Source of the DNA: Lachnospiraceae bacterium
Lineage (GTDB): Bacteria > Bacillota > Clostridia > Lachnospirales > Lachnospiraceae
Reading direction: 5' to 3'
NCBI GenBank assembly: GCA_017623675.1
Contig: JAGAOO010000036.1
Location: forward strand, 97,864 to 161,863
DNA length: 64,000 nt
Under the pieces are notes generated by a model. That model made no database searches, had not been told where the DNA came from, and was given only the letters and a program-made list of their open reading frames with translations. Positions 48,886 through 58,861 of this stretch are shown here, piece by piece; position 1 is the first letter of the stretch; every line of letters begins with the position of its first letter. A program made the translations under genes and the position numbers.

Positions 48886-50628
48886 TTAATTAATGCTATA
48901 AAATATAAGTCTTCCATCTGAACTCACTATGTCTGCATCGCCCAGTTGTTTATTCAATTCATTTTGCAAATGTTCTAACTCTTCTGTTGTATAGGCAAAC
49001 GCATCAATATAAACACCGGTAAATCCGTATTCTTCTAATTCTGAAATCTGTTCCTCCATCGGAAGATTTGCAATCTGTTTTTGCCACTCATCGGTTTCTC
49101 TGCCTTTCACAGCACAATATGACCACTTAAGAGAAGATGAGTGCAAGTACCCTCTCAAATGTGAATAATCAATCATATTATTGACTTGCCCTTGTTCCGG
49201 ATATACGACATATGGCATTTGAAAAATCATTCCATTCGGATTAATTTGTTCAATTTGCTGTACGAAAGCTCTATCATTTTCAAACTCAGTTTGAATCTTC
49301 TCATAATTTGGAACAAAAGCAGTTGATGTCTGATCCCATATTCCAATCATCAATACCAATAATATTCCTATTACACCAATCATGTTACCTATCTCATACT
49401 TTGACAGTTTATCTCCTATTTTATCCAATAAAATACATACTGTAATAATCGAAAACATTGCAATAAACACGCAAATCCTATTGTAACACCGAATCATACT
49501 AAACAAATAACCTATAATACTAGAAAAGCTCCCAATTGTTCCAATCAATAATGCGGCAAAATTCAATACAACCAGTTTTTGAATCAAATCCTCCGATTTA
49601 ACTCTATGCAATATACATATAGATACTAATAATACCAGAAAGCCAATTGTCATTACCAATCCAAGCGAAACTGTCGTATTCTCATTTGATAACGGATACT
49701 GATCAAAAGCTCCCCGCAACTCTGCTATTTTTTCTATCCTATGTCCGGATATCGGCAATACTAACTGTGCGATTTTCATAGAATAAAGTTCTGCTCCAAC
49801 CGGTGACCGTTCAATGGCAGACGGATTTGAACCGTATTCATGCCAATACAAAACAGAGGGCAAAACCGAACTGATTAAACTGACACAAATAATTAATATT
49901 CCCGCAATTTCCTGCCGGCATTTTTTCCAATTTACACGATTTAATAATTTATACAAAATACTTACGCATAGAAAGAAACAAACAAAATAGGCATAATATA
50001 CACCAGTCAACGACATACAAATAAATGCAACGGTATGACCAATATTATTCCATGTAACAATTTTGCCGTTCGACTTCTTCCATATTGTTTCCTGATTCAT
50101 CAAGCGAATTGCATAATATACCATCACCGGAACCATAAAATATTCACTTAGATACAAATGTCCAAGTCCCCGAAAGAAATGATATGGCAGAAAGGAATAC
50201 AGTACTGCCCCAACAATTGATGTCATTTTTGAAATACCCAGCTTTTTTAATACAAAAAGTGCAGTATAAGCACACAAAAAATACCCCAACAGATAAAATA
50301 AATTCAATGTCAATACCCAATTATTGGTCAATGTAACTATTACTTTCTGAATTACATTTAACAGAATTTCTCCTGTTGTTGCATCAAAAGAATTAGTTCC
50401 TTCCGGATTCGGAGCACCTAACAATGAATTCTTATAAATCCAACCATTCTCCTGCATTGTTTTTATAGTCATGGCAGCCGTCATATCATCCCCCATCCCA
50501 TACTGTAATGGGTATGTTGCAAGATTAGAATTCCAAAGCTGTAATACAAAAAATAATCCTACCATAACTAAAGCACTGGCAATAACATAATCCTGAATCA
50601 CGGTCCAGACTTTTTTTAACTTTTCCAC
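48886..50628 (-). CDS. Large polytopic membrane protein, putative GT-C glycosyltransferase B
   Basis: The 580-residue protein has about 11 hydrophobic helices. The first loop contains GMGDDMTAAMT (DD motif) and later LGAPNPEGTNSFD, followed by a YSFLPYHFFRGLGHLYLSEYF segment. This is a GT-C-like arrangement, with a ~140-residue extracytoplasmic C-terminus. The initiation codon is GTG at 50628, 7 nt after AAGGAG. The substrate is unknown. It follows a GT4 gene after 12 bp. Confidence 0.55.
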   Translation of the reverse strand: MEKLKKVWTVIQDYVIASALVMVGLFFVLQLWNSNLATYPLQYGMGDDMTAAMTIKTMQENGWIYKNSLLGAPNPEGTNSFDATTGEILLNVIQKVIVTLTNNWVLTLNLFYLLGYFLCAYTALFVLKKLGISKMTSIVGAVLYSFLPYHFFRGLGHLYLSEYFMVPVMVYYAIRLMNQETIWKKSNGKIVTWNNIGHTVAFICMSLTGVYYAYFVCFFLCVSILYKLLNRVNWKKCRQEIAGILIICVSLISSVLPSVLYWHEYGSNPSAIERSPVGAELYSMKIAQLVLPISGHRIEKIAELRGAFDQYPLSNENTTVSLGLVMTIGFLVLLVSICILHRVKSEDLIQKLVVLNFAALLIGTIGSFSSIIGYLFSMIRCYNRICVFIAMFSIITVCILLDKIGDKLSKYEIGNMIGVIGILLVLMIGIWDQTSTAFVPNYEKIQTEFENDRAFVQQIEQINPNGMIFQMPYVVYPEQGQVNNMIDYSHLRGYLHSSSLKWSYCAVKGRETDEWQKQIANLPMEEQISELEEYGFTGVYIDAFAYTTEELEHLQNELNKQLGDADIVSSDGRLIFYSIN

Positions 50629-50640
50629 ATCTGTTCTCCT

Positions 50641-51819
50641 TCACTGTATCTCATCACATACCAATTCCAGCATATGATTGAATTTATCCATAATTACATT
50701 CCACTGAAAATACTCATCGACATATTTTTTTGCATTTTCTCCCATTTGATTCCAAATTTCCTCATGATTCAACATATAATTCAAACAGGCCTCGAATTCA
50801 AAAAACCCCTTATAATACAATCCTCCATTACTTTTCAGGCAATGTCCTTTCAATACATCGCAAATGCCATTTACAATCACCGGCTTATGCAATGCCATGG
50901 CTTCCAGTACGGAAATGGATAAGCTTTCAAATTTTGAGGGAAGTATTAAGGCTCTTGCTCCTTGAATACCGTTGAACTTGTCCTCCTCACTGACAAAACC
51001 TAAACTTATAATATCCTTGCTTTTAGGAATATCAATTACTGCCTTTCCCATCAAGACTAATTTTAGATTATTCTTATTCCGTTTCTTATATTCCAAAAAA
51101 TATTGAAACATTCTAGGACAATCTTTCCCCAAATCAATTCTACCCACATATATGATATAATTATCTAACTTATACTTTTCCTTAAAGGCAGATCCACTCA
51201 CATCTTTGGGAACATCTATTCCAACTCCCATCACATCACAAGGCACCTGTTCCACACCAAACTGCTTCTGAACCAGTTTTTTTTCTTCCTCTGTTAAATA
51301 AACAAATGCTTTCGCAGCATGAAACACTTCCTGATACATTTTAAAATGCAAATATGGTTCCTGATGTGCAGTTGGCACAAAAATCGCCTTATATCCTATA
51401 TGCGGCATACTTCGAACCGCCGGGTAATACAGATAAGTTACCACAATAAATACATCATAATCCTGTTGATGACTTCTAACATACTCAATCAAATCCGGGC
51501 AATACGGCCCCATCTGGTCAATCCATTGATTCGACTGCTCTTCTGATACGTCATAATTCCGGTGCATTTCTTCATCCAACGGAGTAAATATCTTGGGAAT
51601 GCGTTCTCTTCGAGTCGGAAATCTGCGAACCTTCACTCCGTTAATAACTGACTCTCCCTCTTCATAATAATTACTCCATTTCACATATTCTAAAGAGCAG
51701 GAGGTCAATACCTCCACTTCATGCTCCAGAGCCATATGTTCTGCAATTTGCCTGGTATATAACTCTGAACCACCATTTACTTCCAGCCCATATCTTTGGT
51801 TAATAAAAGTTACTTTCAT
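50641..51819 (-). CDS. GT4 family glycosyltransferase
   Basis: The 392-residue GT-B enzyme has an N-terminal acceptor domain (FINQRYGLEVNGGSELYTRQIAEH) and a C-terminal donor domain. The donor domain carries YVGRIDLGKDCPRMF, LPSKFESLSISVLEAMALHKPVI (the E-x7-E donor-binding motif) and EYFQWNVIMDKF. It adds a nucleotide-sugar to the growing glycan at the inner face of the membrane. Its stop codon is 13 bp before the GT-C gene, and it starts 4 bp after the next GT4 gene. Confidence 0.87.
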   Translation of the reverse strand: MKVTFINQRYGLEVNGGSELYTRQIAEHMALEHEVEVLTSCSLEYVKWSNYYEEGESVINGVKVRRFPTRRERIPKIFTPLDEEMHRNYDVSEEQSNQWIDQMGPYCPDLIEYVRSHQQDYDVFIVVTYLYYPAVRSMPHIGYKAIFVPTAHQEPYLHFKMYQEVFHAAKAFVYLTEEEKKLVQKQFGVEQVPCDVMGVGIDVPKDVSGSAFKEKYKLDNYIIYVGRIDLGKDCPRMFQYFLEYKKRNKNNLKLVLMGKAVIDIPKSKDIISLGFVSEEDKFNGIQGARALILPSKFESLSISVLEAMALHKPVIVNGICDVLKGHCLKSNGGLYYKGFFEFEACLNYMLNHEEIWNQMGENAKKYVDEYFQWNVIMDKFNHMLELVCDEIQ

Positions 51820-51822
51820 ATT

Positions 51823-52899
51823 CTACTCCTGTATAAATCGATTGATATATGTTTCAAACTGCTTTTTAATCTTTTCATACTCAAAATCCTGCAAGCGAAT
51901 TTGTTGATTCCGAAGAACCTGATTCTGTAATGTTGTATCTTTGCACAAGCGTTCAATCATTTTAGCAATAATGATTGGATCTTTCGTATTCATCAGAATT
52001 CCACTGCCGCCCAATGTATCCGGGACTGCTGAACTGTTATATGCTATTATTGGTTTTTCAAACAGCATAGCTTCCACTAAAGGCACACAAAATCCCTCAT
52101 GCTCGCTCATACACAAAAAAACATCTGCAATCTTGTAATATGCCAAGATTGAGTCAAAAGAAATGTGATTGGTAAAAAATATATCCTTCTCACCCAATTG
52201 TTGTGTATATTTCCAAAGCTTCTGAAAGTATCTGTTTTCTTCTTTATAAGCTCCCACAAGAAATAATCTGGCATTCGGGTTACAATACTTTTTATAGCAT
52301 ACAAATGCTCGGATTACATCCTCCTGACATTTATTTGGAGCAATACGTCCTGTAAATACTATGTTTATCCATTCATCATCGTATTTTCGAATGATAGACT
52401 TATTCGGAGTTTTCTGATAATCTTTCATTGGTATCAGAATTGGAAGCACATCAATTGGGCACTGATAGCCTAGCTCTAATAAATGTTGTTTGTTATATTG
52501 TGAATCTGCCAGACAATAATCCACTTTGTCCGCCAGATACTTTGCTCCTTCTAATGCCCATGTATTAATATCTCGAATGAATGGATCATTATCTTCAAAA
52601 TATTTTGGAGGTGTAATATTATGATAAATCACCACTTTTCGGCATGGAAAGTCTGCAAAATCAAAATTCAACTGTGCGCCTGTAGATAAATGTAAAATAG
52701 CAATATCATTCTTCGCCAAATCCGGCATATCTTTTACTGTCAATGCCACTGATTTATCCAGTGGTGGAACAACACTTTCTGCAAATATACCGGTTTCATA
52801 TCCCATTTCTTCAATGACCCGACGAAGTGCTATCGTATCATTACCTACTGCATCTCCAAATGCAATCGTAGGGATAAATTGTAGTATTTTCATATTCAA
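51823..52899 (-). CDS. GT4 family glycosyltransferase
   Basis: The 358-residue GT-B enzyme begins MKILQFIPTIAFGDAVGND, with a conserved GDAVGN loop. The donor domain has VFTGRIAPNKCQEDVI and MSEHEGFCVPLVEAMLFEKPII, giving the E-x7-E motif. GT4 enzymes of this kind often act in lipopolysaccharide or wall glycan synthesis. It lies directly behind the coiled-coil gene, with which it is translated from the same operon. Confidence 0.87.
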   Translation of the reverse strand: MNMKILQFIPTIAFGDAVGNDTIALRRVIEEMGYETGIFAESVVPPLDKSVALTVKDMPDLAKNDIAILHLSTGAQLNFDFADFPCRKVVIYHNITPPKYFEDNDPFIRDINTWALEGAKYLADKVDYCLADSQYNKQHLLELGYQCPIDVLPILIPMKDYQKTPNKSIIRKYDDEWINIVFTGRIAPNKCQEDVIRAFVCYKKYCNPNARLFLVGAYKEENRYFQKLWKYTQQLGEKDIFFTNHISFDSILAYYKIADVFLCMSEHEGFCVPLVEAMLFEKPIIAYNSSAVPDTLGGSGILMNTKDPIIIAKMIERLCKDTTLQNQVLRNQQIRLQDFEYEKIKKQFETYINRFIQE

Positions 52900-52903
52900 T
52901 CTC

Positions 52904-53359
52904 CTACTCTTCCTTTTGAACAGATTTGTTTGACCGTACTGCTTCTTCCAATTTTTGAATCCGATTTTTCAAAATAGCAATCGTTGCATCCTGTTCTTGA
53001 ATATAACAACTCATCAGATTCATGGTTTTAACCAAATCCGCATTAAATTGATTCTGATCCTCTACTACCGGGTCTACATAAAACCGAATCATCTTCCGCA
53101 CTACTTTTTTTATAAAGCCGACCATTCCTCCTGAACCAAGATTCCGATAAGTCTGTATATTCCATCTATGATTCAAATCATAAACCTCTTTATTGAAATC
53201 CTCTTTATTAAAAGTATCAAATTGAAAATTTCCATCATCTAATTCTACATCATCAAAACTCAGCATATCATCTGTGTAACCTGATTCTAAAATTTCATTC
53301 CGAATCTGCTGCATGATTTCTTCAATGTTGATAGGGCTTATCGCTTCACTCATATTCAT
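52904..53359 (-). CDS. Small coiled-coil protein of the glycan operon
   Basis: This 151-residue protein is not a recognised enzyme. It has an acidic middle (DMLSFDDVELDDG), an amphipathic basic segment (GFIKKVVRKMIRFYVDPV) that could touch the membrane, and a C-terminal coiled coil (IAILKNRIQKLEEAVRS). Similar N-terminal modules precede methyltransferase or glycosyltransferase domains in other polysaccharide loci. A scaffold or chain-length role is possible but unproven. Confidence 0.5.
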   Translation of the reverse strand: MNMSEAISPINIEEIMQQIRNEILESGYTDDMLSFDDVELDDGNFQFDTFNKEDFNKEVYDLNHRWNIQTYRNLGSGGMVGFIKKVVRKMIRFYVDPVVEDQNQFNADLVKTMNLMSCYIQEQDATIAILKNRIQKLEEAVRSNKSVQKEE

Positions 53360-53364
53360 TCTCC

Positions 53365-55422
53365 TTATAAACTTCCTACGTCAATTCCATATTGTTTACA
53401 CCTATTACGATATTCTTCTGAATATAGAAAACCACGAATCACATTCTCCTTTTCATTCTGACTCATGGTAGGCAGCAAACTCACCCATGCCTGCTTTCCT
53501 GATGACTCTGAAGGACGCTGTAAATAGGTATTATATAAACATTCCACAAACTCATCACTACCCATATTATTGTCCATAAATTCTCGACTAAATACAAATC
53601 CTCTCGTCAAGTCAGCCGCTGTTCCACCATTCACTAATACTGTTGTCCATGCCTCTAAGCCTTCCTCTTCCGGTTCTCTTCCTAAGAAGCCACGATAATA
53701 GTCTGCAACAAAATCCGCCACCTCTGTATATAATTTCGCATTCTTTGTCACACCGCCTGTCTGAGCAATTCCATAATAAGCACACGTGTTATGAAATTCC
53801 ACCGACAGTTCAAAACCTTGAATCACTTCAGCCTTTGATACTCCGGAGTTCAATTGATTTACCCATGCCTGTTTTCCTTGAGGGTCTGAAGCTCGTCCAA
53901 GATAAATATGATACAATTTTTCTACAAACTCTTCATTCGACAACTGCTTATTTTGGAATTCTTGACTCCACACGAACTTTGCCGTTAATTCTCCTCCGGT
54001 TAAATATTCTCTGGCAACACTTTTCAACCAAGCCGATATCTCAGCTCTCGTTGGATTTCGATCCAGACATGATTCATACAAATTACGAATAAAACCTGCA
54101 ATATCAGGCGTATCTTCTGTATACAATTCTGTTGATTCATCGGTCAGGGTATCATAGACATCTGTTCCTTTTGTTAACCCAAAATAATTTGCTATACCAA
54201 TTGCATCAGCAACCCCTAATTCCCTTCGAGTCACTTCACTGCTTAAAAATTGGGATGCATCTTGTGGATTTGTAATAAAACCATGTTCTATAATAATCCC
54301 AGGTAATCCAGCCCTCATACTATTTCGTGTAATGGAATACCAGTCTGCAGTGGCTCCATTCGGATATATATACTCTTCTCCTGAACTATCTGACCAACGG
54401 ATATAAAGCCCTCTGCTTGAAAGCCCTAATTTAGTCAATTCTTCTTGAATCATTGCACCTGCATCACGTGTTATCTGACTCACATCATCGTTAAAACCTG
54501 ATTTTCCTGCTACAATTGCCAAAGAACCTTTGGCTGAAGAATTCGTAGATGCATCAGCATGAATACTGACCAATAAATCAGCGTTAACGGATTGTGCATA
54601 TGATACCCGTACCTGTAAACATGCCCCATTGCTTGTACTATTTAAACAACTGCCATCCGTACGCGTCATATACACAATAACATTATTATATTTTTCTAAT
54701 TCTTCTTTACAATACTTTGCAATTGACAAATTCACATCCTCTTCACGAAGACCATTTCCCTGTGCACCTATATGCTGACTATCATGTCCCGGATCCAATA
54801 CAATGACTATTGGTCCATTCTTACTTGTGACTGCAGGAATACTCTCTAAATTATCCAAACACACTTCTTCATATGCGACAAAAGCATTCTCATCTATTGC
54901 AATATAGTCTTCATCCTCAGAATTACCAACTGCAATTACCGAATCATCAATCACCTCAAACTGTAATAACGACGTATCTACTTCCTGTGTAAGACTCATA
55001 GTATATTCTACCTGAGAAACAGAATACACTAACCGAACAGGAGTGTAAATCCCACTTTCCTCCGGTATGTATGTAAACTGTAGAGCATGTCCAACATTTT
55101 GTTGTAATGGAATTGAAACTTCATTCTGTAATCCCATTGTACAATAAAGAGTTGCTTCTTCCACATTTCCGTCTATCCCCAGAAGACTCACTACAAGATG
55201 CTGTTCTTCCTTTTTATTTAATATCTGTTGTTCTAGATATATGTAATTTAATGAAATATCTTCTGATGCCGTCTCGTCAGCCACCTCGTTTTTCACTTCA
55301 TTCCCACAGTCATGATCTTCACTTATTGGCACTTCCGTACCAAATATCGGAAGTATTAGACTATTGCTGAGCATTAACGCAGAAAGAATACTAATAATCC
55401 CTTTCCCCAGCCTATTCTTCAT
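53365..55422 (-). CDS. Secreted N-acetylmuramoyl-L-alanine amidase with DUF4214 repeats
   Basis: The 685-residue precursor has a signal peptide (residues 1-29, GIISILSALMLSNSLILPIFG) and a ~150-residue N-terminal domain. The zinc amidase_3 domain spans about 204-416: ligands His213 in LDPGHD, Glu in GLREEDVN, His288 in VSIHADAS, and catalytic Glu379 in IIIEHGF. Two DUF4214 units follow (about 440-550 and 565-680, with YESCLDRNPT, YLGRASDPQG, FLGREPEEEG, YLQRPSESSG). The start follows AGGAGG. It is in one operon with the glucosaminidase and the glycosyltransferases. Confidence 0.88.
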   Translation of the reverse strand: MKNRLGKGIISILSALMLSNSLILPIFGTEVPISEDHDCGNEVKNEVADETASEDISLNYIYLEQQILNKKEEQHLVVSLLGIDGNVEEATLYCTMGLQNEVSIPLQQNVGHALQFTYIPEESGIYTPVRLVYSVSQVEYTMSLTQEVDTSLLQFEVIDDSVIAVGNSEDEDYIAIDENAFVAYEEVCLDNLESIPAVTSKNGPIVIVLDPGHDSQHIGAQGNGLREEDVNLSIAKYCKEELEKYNNVIVYMTRTDGSCLNSTSNGACLQVRVSYAQSVNADLLVSIHADASTNSSAKGSLAIVAGKSGFNDDVSQITRDAGAMIQEELTKLGLSSRGLYIRWSDSSGEEYIYPNGATADWYSITRNSMRAGLPGIIIEHGFITNPQDASQFLSSEVTRRELGVADAIGIANYFGLTKGTDVYDTLTDESTELYTEDTPDIAGFIRNLYESCLDRNPTRAEISAWLKSVAREYLTGGELTAKFVWSQEFQNKQLSNEEFVEKLYHIYLGRASDPQGKQAWVNQLNSGVSKAEVIQGFELSVEFHNTCAYYGIAQTGGVTKNAKLYTEVADFVADYYRGFLGREPEEEGLEAWTTVLVNGGTAADLTRGFVFSREFMDNNMGSDEFVECLYNTYLQRPSESSGKQAWVSLLPTMSQNEKENVIRGFLYSEEYRNRCKQYGIDVGSL

Positions 55423-55438
55423 CTGTTCATTCCTCCTA

Positions 55439-57619
55439 TTATAACCCATAATCAGCTGCCAGTTTACTATATTCTGATGAATATACAAAACCATTCAGAA
55501 CTTCCATTCTAGAAGCCCCTTGATGCAAACGATTCACCCATGCCTGTAACCCCGATGCTTCCGGTTCGCGATTCAAAAATGTTCGATATAAAATAGTCAC
55601 ATATTCTTCATCGCTATAGTTATGGCTTTGAAATTCGGCTGAAAAAACAAACCCAACAGCAATATCATGTAAATCTGATTCATGTCTATATAACACACCC
55701 GTCCATGCATTTAGTCCATCTGGTTCCGGTTCCCGATTCAATACTATTCGATATAATCTTGATACAAATGCAGTTGTATTCCCATTCACATCACGATATT
55801 CATATGGTGCCAAAGTACCTCTCACTACGCCATAAGAATCGCATAATTTTTGAAACTCCTGTGAATTAACAAAGCCAACCAAAATAGAACGCCTTGTGCA
55901 TCCATTCTTCAATGTATTCAGCCATCCATTCTTCCCCTGAGAATCTGAAGGTCGATTCAATAATGTCATATATAGAATCTCAATATACTCTTCATCTGTC
56001 AAATTCCTGCTGGTAAACTCATTACTATAGATAAATCCTTCTACCACTTGCGCTGCTGTTTCTCCCCGTTCTTGCATAGCTGTAGCCCAAGCACATAATC
56101 CTGCCTCCTCCGGTTCACGCTCTAAAACAAGTCGATACAATCTGGCAACAAATGCTTCCAATTCCTGATTGGTACTATTTTCCGGTTTTGGGCATCGCAC
56201 TACAGGCATATTGGAATAAACCGGGATTTTAAATATTAATGCATTATCCATTATTCCAATAGAACTATATGTATTATATGCTGTTCGAGCTTCGTTCACA
56301 GCTCCACGAATATTCTGCATATATTGATGAGTAAATAATGTATATCCATTATTTACCACATGAAACTTTTGAAGATATAATGTATCCTGCGATTTTGAAA
56401 TATAATTACCGCTTAAAATTCTAGCACCGCCTTGAATGCTATTAAATCTTGAATTCCAGCCCTCATTTCTGGCACGAGTCAAACCATTTACAAATATTTC
56501 TTCACTCGTTGAACCATAAGCTCCAATATTAAAAAAATTATACATATTTTCATATCCCGGATAGTTGCCTGAAATTAACGGTGATGAACCTGCTGTTCCC
56601 TGTTCCTGTCGTACTCTCGCTGCTAACATATATGGACTGGTTTGTGTTTCTTGTCCTACTCTGCAAAATGTCTGAGCATATGTAATAATATCCCCAGGCA
56701 TTATTGTATGGCTCATAAATGTTCCATCCAAAATAGATTCAACGCCATCTTCTGTCTGTAAATTCTCATTGTATCCTAATAATTCAAACTGGAAAATCCC
56801 CTGCTCATCCAAGAAATTACGTGGATCAGCATAATATTTCACAGCACTCTCTGATGCCTGAACCCAATTATATCCACTAAGACCATAGTATTCTCCGGTT
56901 TCAGGATTATATGCCCAGCTCTGCTTTCCCTTATATGCATCCGGAACAGAACGTTCTATCAGACTACGTTCCGGTACCATCTCTGCCGCAATAAATGTAT
57001 CCCAATCGATTCCCGTATTCTGTGGAATGAAAATCCAATTTGGATGACTTGCATGAAGATTTCTTAGATACGGCTTATAGCTTTCCGGAAAACCGGCAAT
57101 TGAACTTTCAAAATCATCGGAATTGGATGCCTGAACTGCAACCGGTATACCATCATCTGAAACAATCTCTCCATTCGATTCTGTCACTTCAACACTCATT
57201 GTCAAATCCTGAGTGGAAATCAGATAACTTCCCTGTACATAACCAACTGTTCCAGCCTCATTTGTTTTCTCTACTTGATACCAGTATATCCCATTTGCAC
57301 TGACAACATTCAAAACCCGGACCTGCTGACCTGAATCTAATGTTCCCAGCACAACACTGTTACTATCTGCTTCCGTATACCAGTCACAGGTTTCACAATT
57401 ATATATCGTCGCAAAGATTTGGCTGTAGTCATAATCTTCTGTCGGCATCTCATCCTCTATCGTATGAACTATCTGGCTTTCCTCCGGCACCATCTGTGTT
57501 TCTTCCGAAGTCAGTAGTCCATCCTCTTCTGCGAAAACTTTAACAGGATTTCCAGAATTACTCACCAATAACGTTACTGCCAGAGTAACAGCCAACAATC
57601 TTCCTCCAAACCTTTTCAT
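55439..57619 (-). CDS. Secreted N-acetylglucosaminidase with SH3 and DUF4214 repeats
   Basis: The 726-residue precursor has a signal peptide (residues 1-32) and an SH3b-like wall-binding domain (about 48-140, WYTEADSNSVVLGTLDSGQQV). The glucosaminidase (LytD/GH73-like) domain is around 175-465, with AARVRQEQGTAGSSPLISG holding the likely catalytic Glu. Two DUF4214 units at the C-terminus (LYRLVLEREPEEAG, LNRPSDSQG, LYRIVLNREPEPDG, FLNREPEASG) match those of the amidase. The start at 57619 follows AGGAGGAGG. It is the first gene of the seven-gene operon. Confidence 0.88.
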   Translation of the reverse strand: MKRFGGRLLAVTLAVTLLVSNSGNPVKVFAEEDGLLTSEETQMVPEESQIVHTIEDEMPTEDYDYSQIFATIYNCETCDWYTEADSNSVVLGTLDSGQQVRVLNVVSANGIYWYQVEKTNEAGTVGYVQGSYLISTQDLTMSVEVTESNGEIVSDDGIPVAVQASNSDDFESSIAGFPESYKPYLRNLHASHPNWIFIPQNTGIDWDTFIAAEMVPERSLIERSVPDAYKGKQSWAYNPETGEYYGLSGYNWVQASESAVKYYADPRNFLDEQGIFQFELLGYNENLQTEDGVESILDGTFMSHTIMPGDIITYAQTFCRVGQETQTSPYMLAARVRQEQGTAGSSPLISGNYPGYENMYNFFNIGAYGSTSEEIFVNGLTRARNEGWNSRFNSIQGGARILSGNYISKSQDTLYLQKFHVVNNGYTLFTHQYMQNIRGAVNEARTAYNTYSSIGIMDNALIFKIPVYSNMPVVRCPKPENSTNQELEAFVARLYRLVLEREPEEAGLCAWATAMQERGETAAQVVEGFIYSNEFTSRNLTDEEYIEILYMTLLNRPSDSQGKNGWLNTLKNGCTRRSILVGFVNSQEFQKLCDSYGVVRGTLAPYEYRDVNGNTTAFVSRLYRIVLNREPEPDGLNAWTGVLYRHESDLHDIAVGFVFSAEFQSHNYSDEEYVTILYRTFLNREPEASGLQAWVNRLHQGASRMEVLNGFVYSSEYSKLAADYGL

Positions 57620-57696
57620 AACATCCTCCTCCTTTGCCTTTCTCATTCCTGCTATTCATGCATTTTCCAATTTATGTAAATTTCTTCATAACAACA

Positions 57697-57725
57697 AAAT
57701 CGAGTTCGTATTACGAACTCGATTT
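57697..57725 (-). terminator. Terminator after the VanZ-family gene
   Basis: AAATCGAGTTCGTA and TACGAACTCGATTT form an almost loopless inverted repeat with flanking A/T runs. It lies between the VanZ gene and the glucosaminidase gene. Confidence 0.65.
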
Positions 57726-57861
57726 ATTATACCATTAATAAAAGACATGTATCAAGTGTGGAATCCTTTTCTTCATTTTTCTTTAGGAATTGCACTATTA
57801 TGTAAAATTTATAGAATTACAGTCAAAACTCACATTATCATATATAATACGCAATTTTCTT

Positions 57862-58347
57862 CTAAGATAAAAGGCTCTTATGTATTCTAACTATAAGCAA
57901 CGATATTCCATATACAATCATAGTTCCCGATAGTATTCCAATACTATCAATCAGAACATCTGTTATCTTTCCATCACGTCCAACCACGAATAACTGGTGA
58001 ACTTCATCTGTCACAGCATAAAAGGTAGCAATAATCCAGGGCAGCATCCAAACATAGGGCCTAGGCTTCCCTTCAATTGCAATACCGACTATACATAATA
58101 ACATACCAAGTATCGTATACTCTGTCAGATGTGCCAGCTTCCGTATCGGATAATTCATCTTCGCCACATAAGCATCTATCTCTTCCTGTGACCATTCATC
58201 AAAGTCTGCATGTAGTATATGTCCAACCGCAATTACAATCTTATGACTGTCTATCGTTGTCTCATTGCTTTGCCTGCTAGAGAGTATTAATATAACGCAC
58301 ATCCATAATACAGCAATGACAATTAATATAAATGTCCACTTCTTCAT
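57862..58347 (-). CDS. VanZ family membrane protein
   Basis: The 161-residue protein has four hydrophobic helices and the VanZ-family core: SSRQSNETT after helix 1, RKLAHLTEYTILGMLLC and AVTDEVHQLFVVGRDGKITDVLIDSIG. VanZ homologues are widespread in Firmicutes and usually unrelated to glycopeptide resistance; no vanHAX genes are present. The start follows GGTGAGGTGAT. Confidence 0.88.
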   Translation of the reverse strand: MKKWTFILIVIAVLWMCVILILSSRQSNETTIDSHKIVIAVGHILHADFDEWSQEEIDAYVAKMNYPIRKLAHLTEYTILGMLLCIVGIAIEGKPRPYVWMLPWIIATFYAVTDEVHQLFVVGRDGKITDVLIDSIGILSGTMIVYGISLLIVRIHKSLLS

Positions 58348-58367
58348 GTTATCACCTCACCTAATCA

Positions 58368-58809
58368 TGGCTCATATTTTCTTATCTGATTTAAAAGCAA
58401 CACTCGACAACTGCATTGCAGAACTGGAGGAACTTCATTTTTGTTCTGCAAAAATCCGGAGAGTGATTTCTATAAACATTCTCTTTCAGCTCCCTCAAAA
58501 TCTGCCTTTACACAGCAACAAATACGATGGAATTCTTCAGGGAATCAATGCCCGCATGATACTGTACAATTTCTGCGAACTGGTAACCTATAATGCTGTG
58601 GTAAAACATCTAAGAATACCCAACACGTCTATAAAATTAATTTTGCCACCGCGGTCAACATATGCAGAACATATCTCAAACACGGCGGTAACAAAACAGA
58701 GACTATACTTCTCATACAAAGGCATCTGACACCCGTCAGGCACAGCAGAAAATATCCTATCCACCTCCGTCCAAAAAGAAATAGGGATTTCATGTATCGA
58801 TCTGCTTAA
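58368..58809 (+). pseudogene. IS4-like transposase relic (C-terminal part, frameshifted)
   Basis: One frame gives SNKYDGILQGINARMILYNFCELVTY, similar to the C-terminal helix region of IS4-group transposases. From about 58638 the similarity moves to another frame: NFATAVNICRTYL, then TILLIQRHLTPVRHSRKYPI and FMYRSA before a stop codon, the usual end of this family. At least one frameshift and loss of the N-terminal two thirds make it non-functional. A plus-strand terminator follows. Confidence 0.7.
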
Positions 58810-58836
58810 ATCTCGTCACTATTATACTTCGTTATG

Positions 58837-58861
58837 AGGCAGATATGCAATCTGCCTTTTT
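58837..58861 (+). terminator. Terminator behind the transposase relic
   Basis: AGGCAGAT / ATCTGCCT with a 5-nt loop is followed by TTTTTG. Confidence 0.7.

Noticed and set aside
57862-58347. Glycopeptide resistance determinant because of the VanZ domain
   Set aside because: No vanHAX, vanS or vanR genes are nearby. Stand-alone VanZ-family proteins are common and not diagnostic of resistance.
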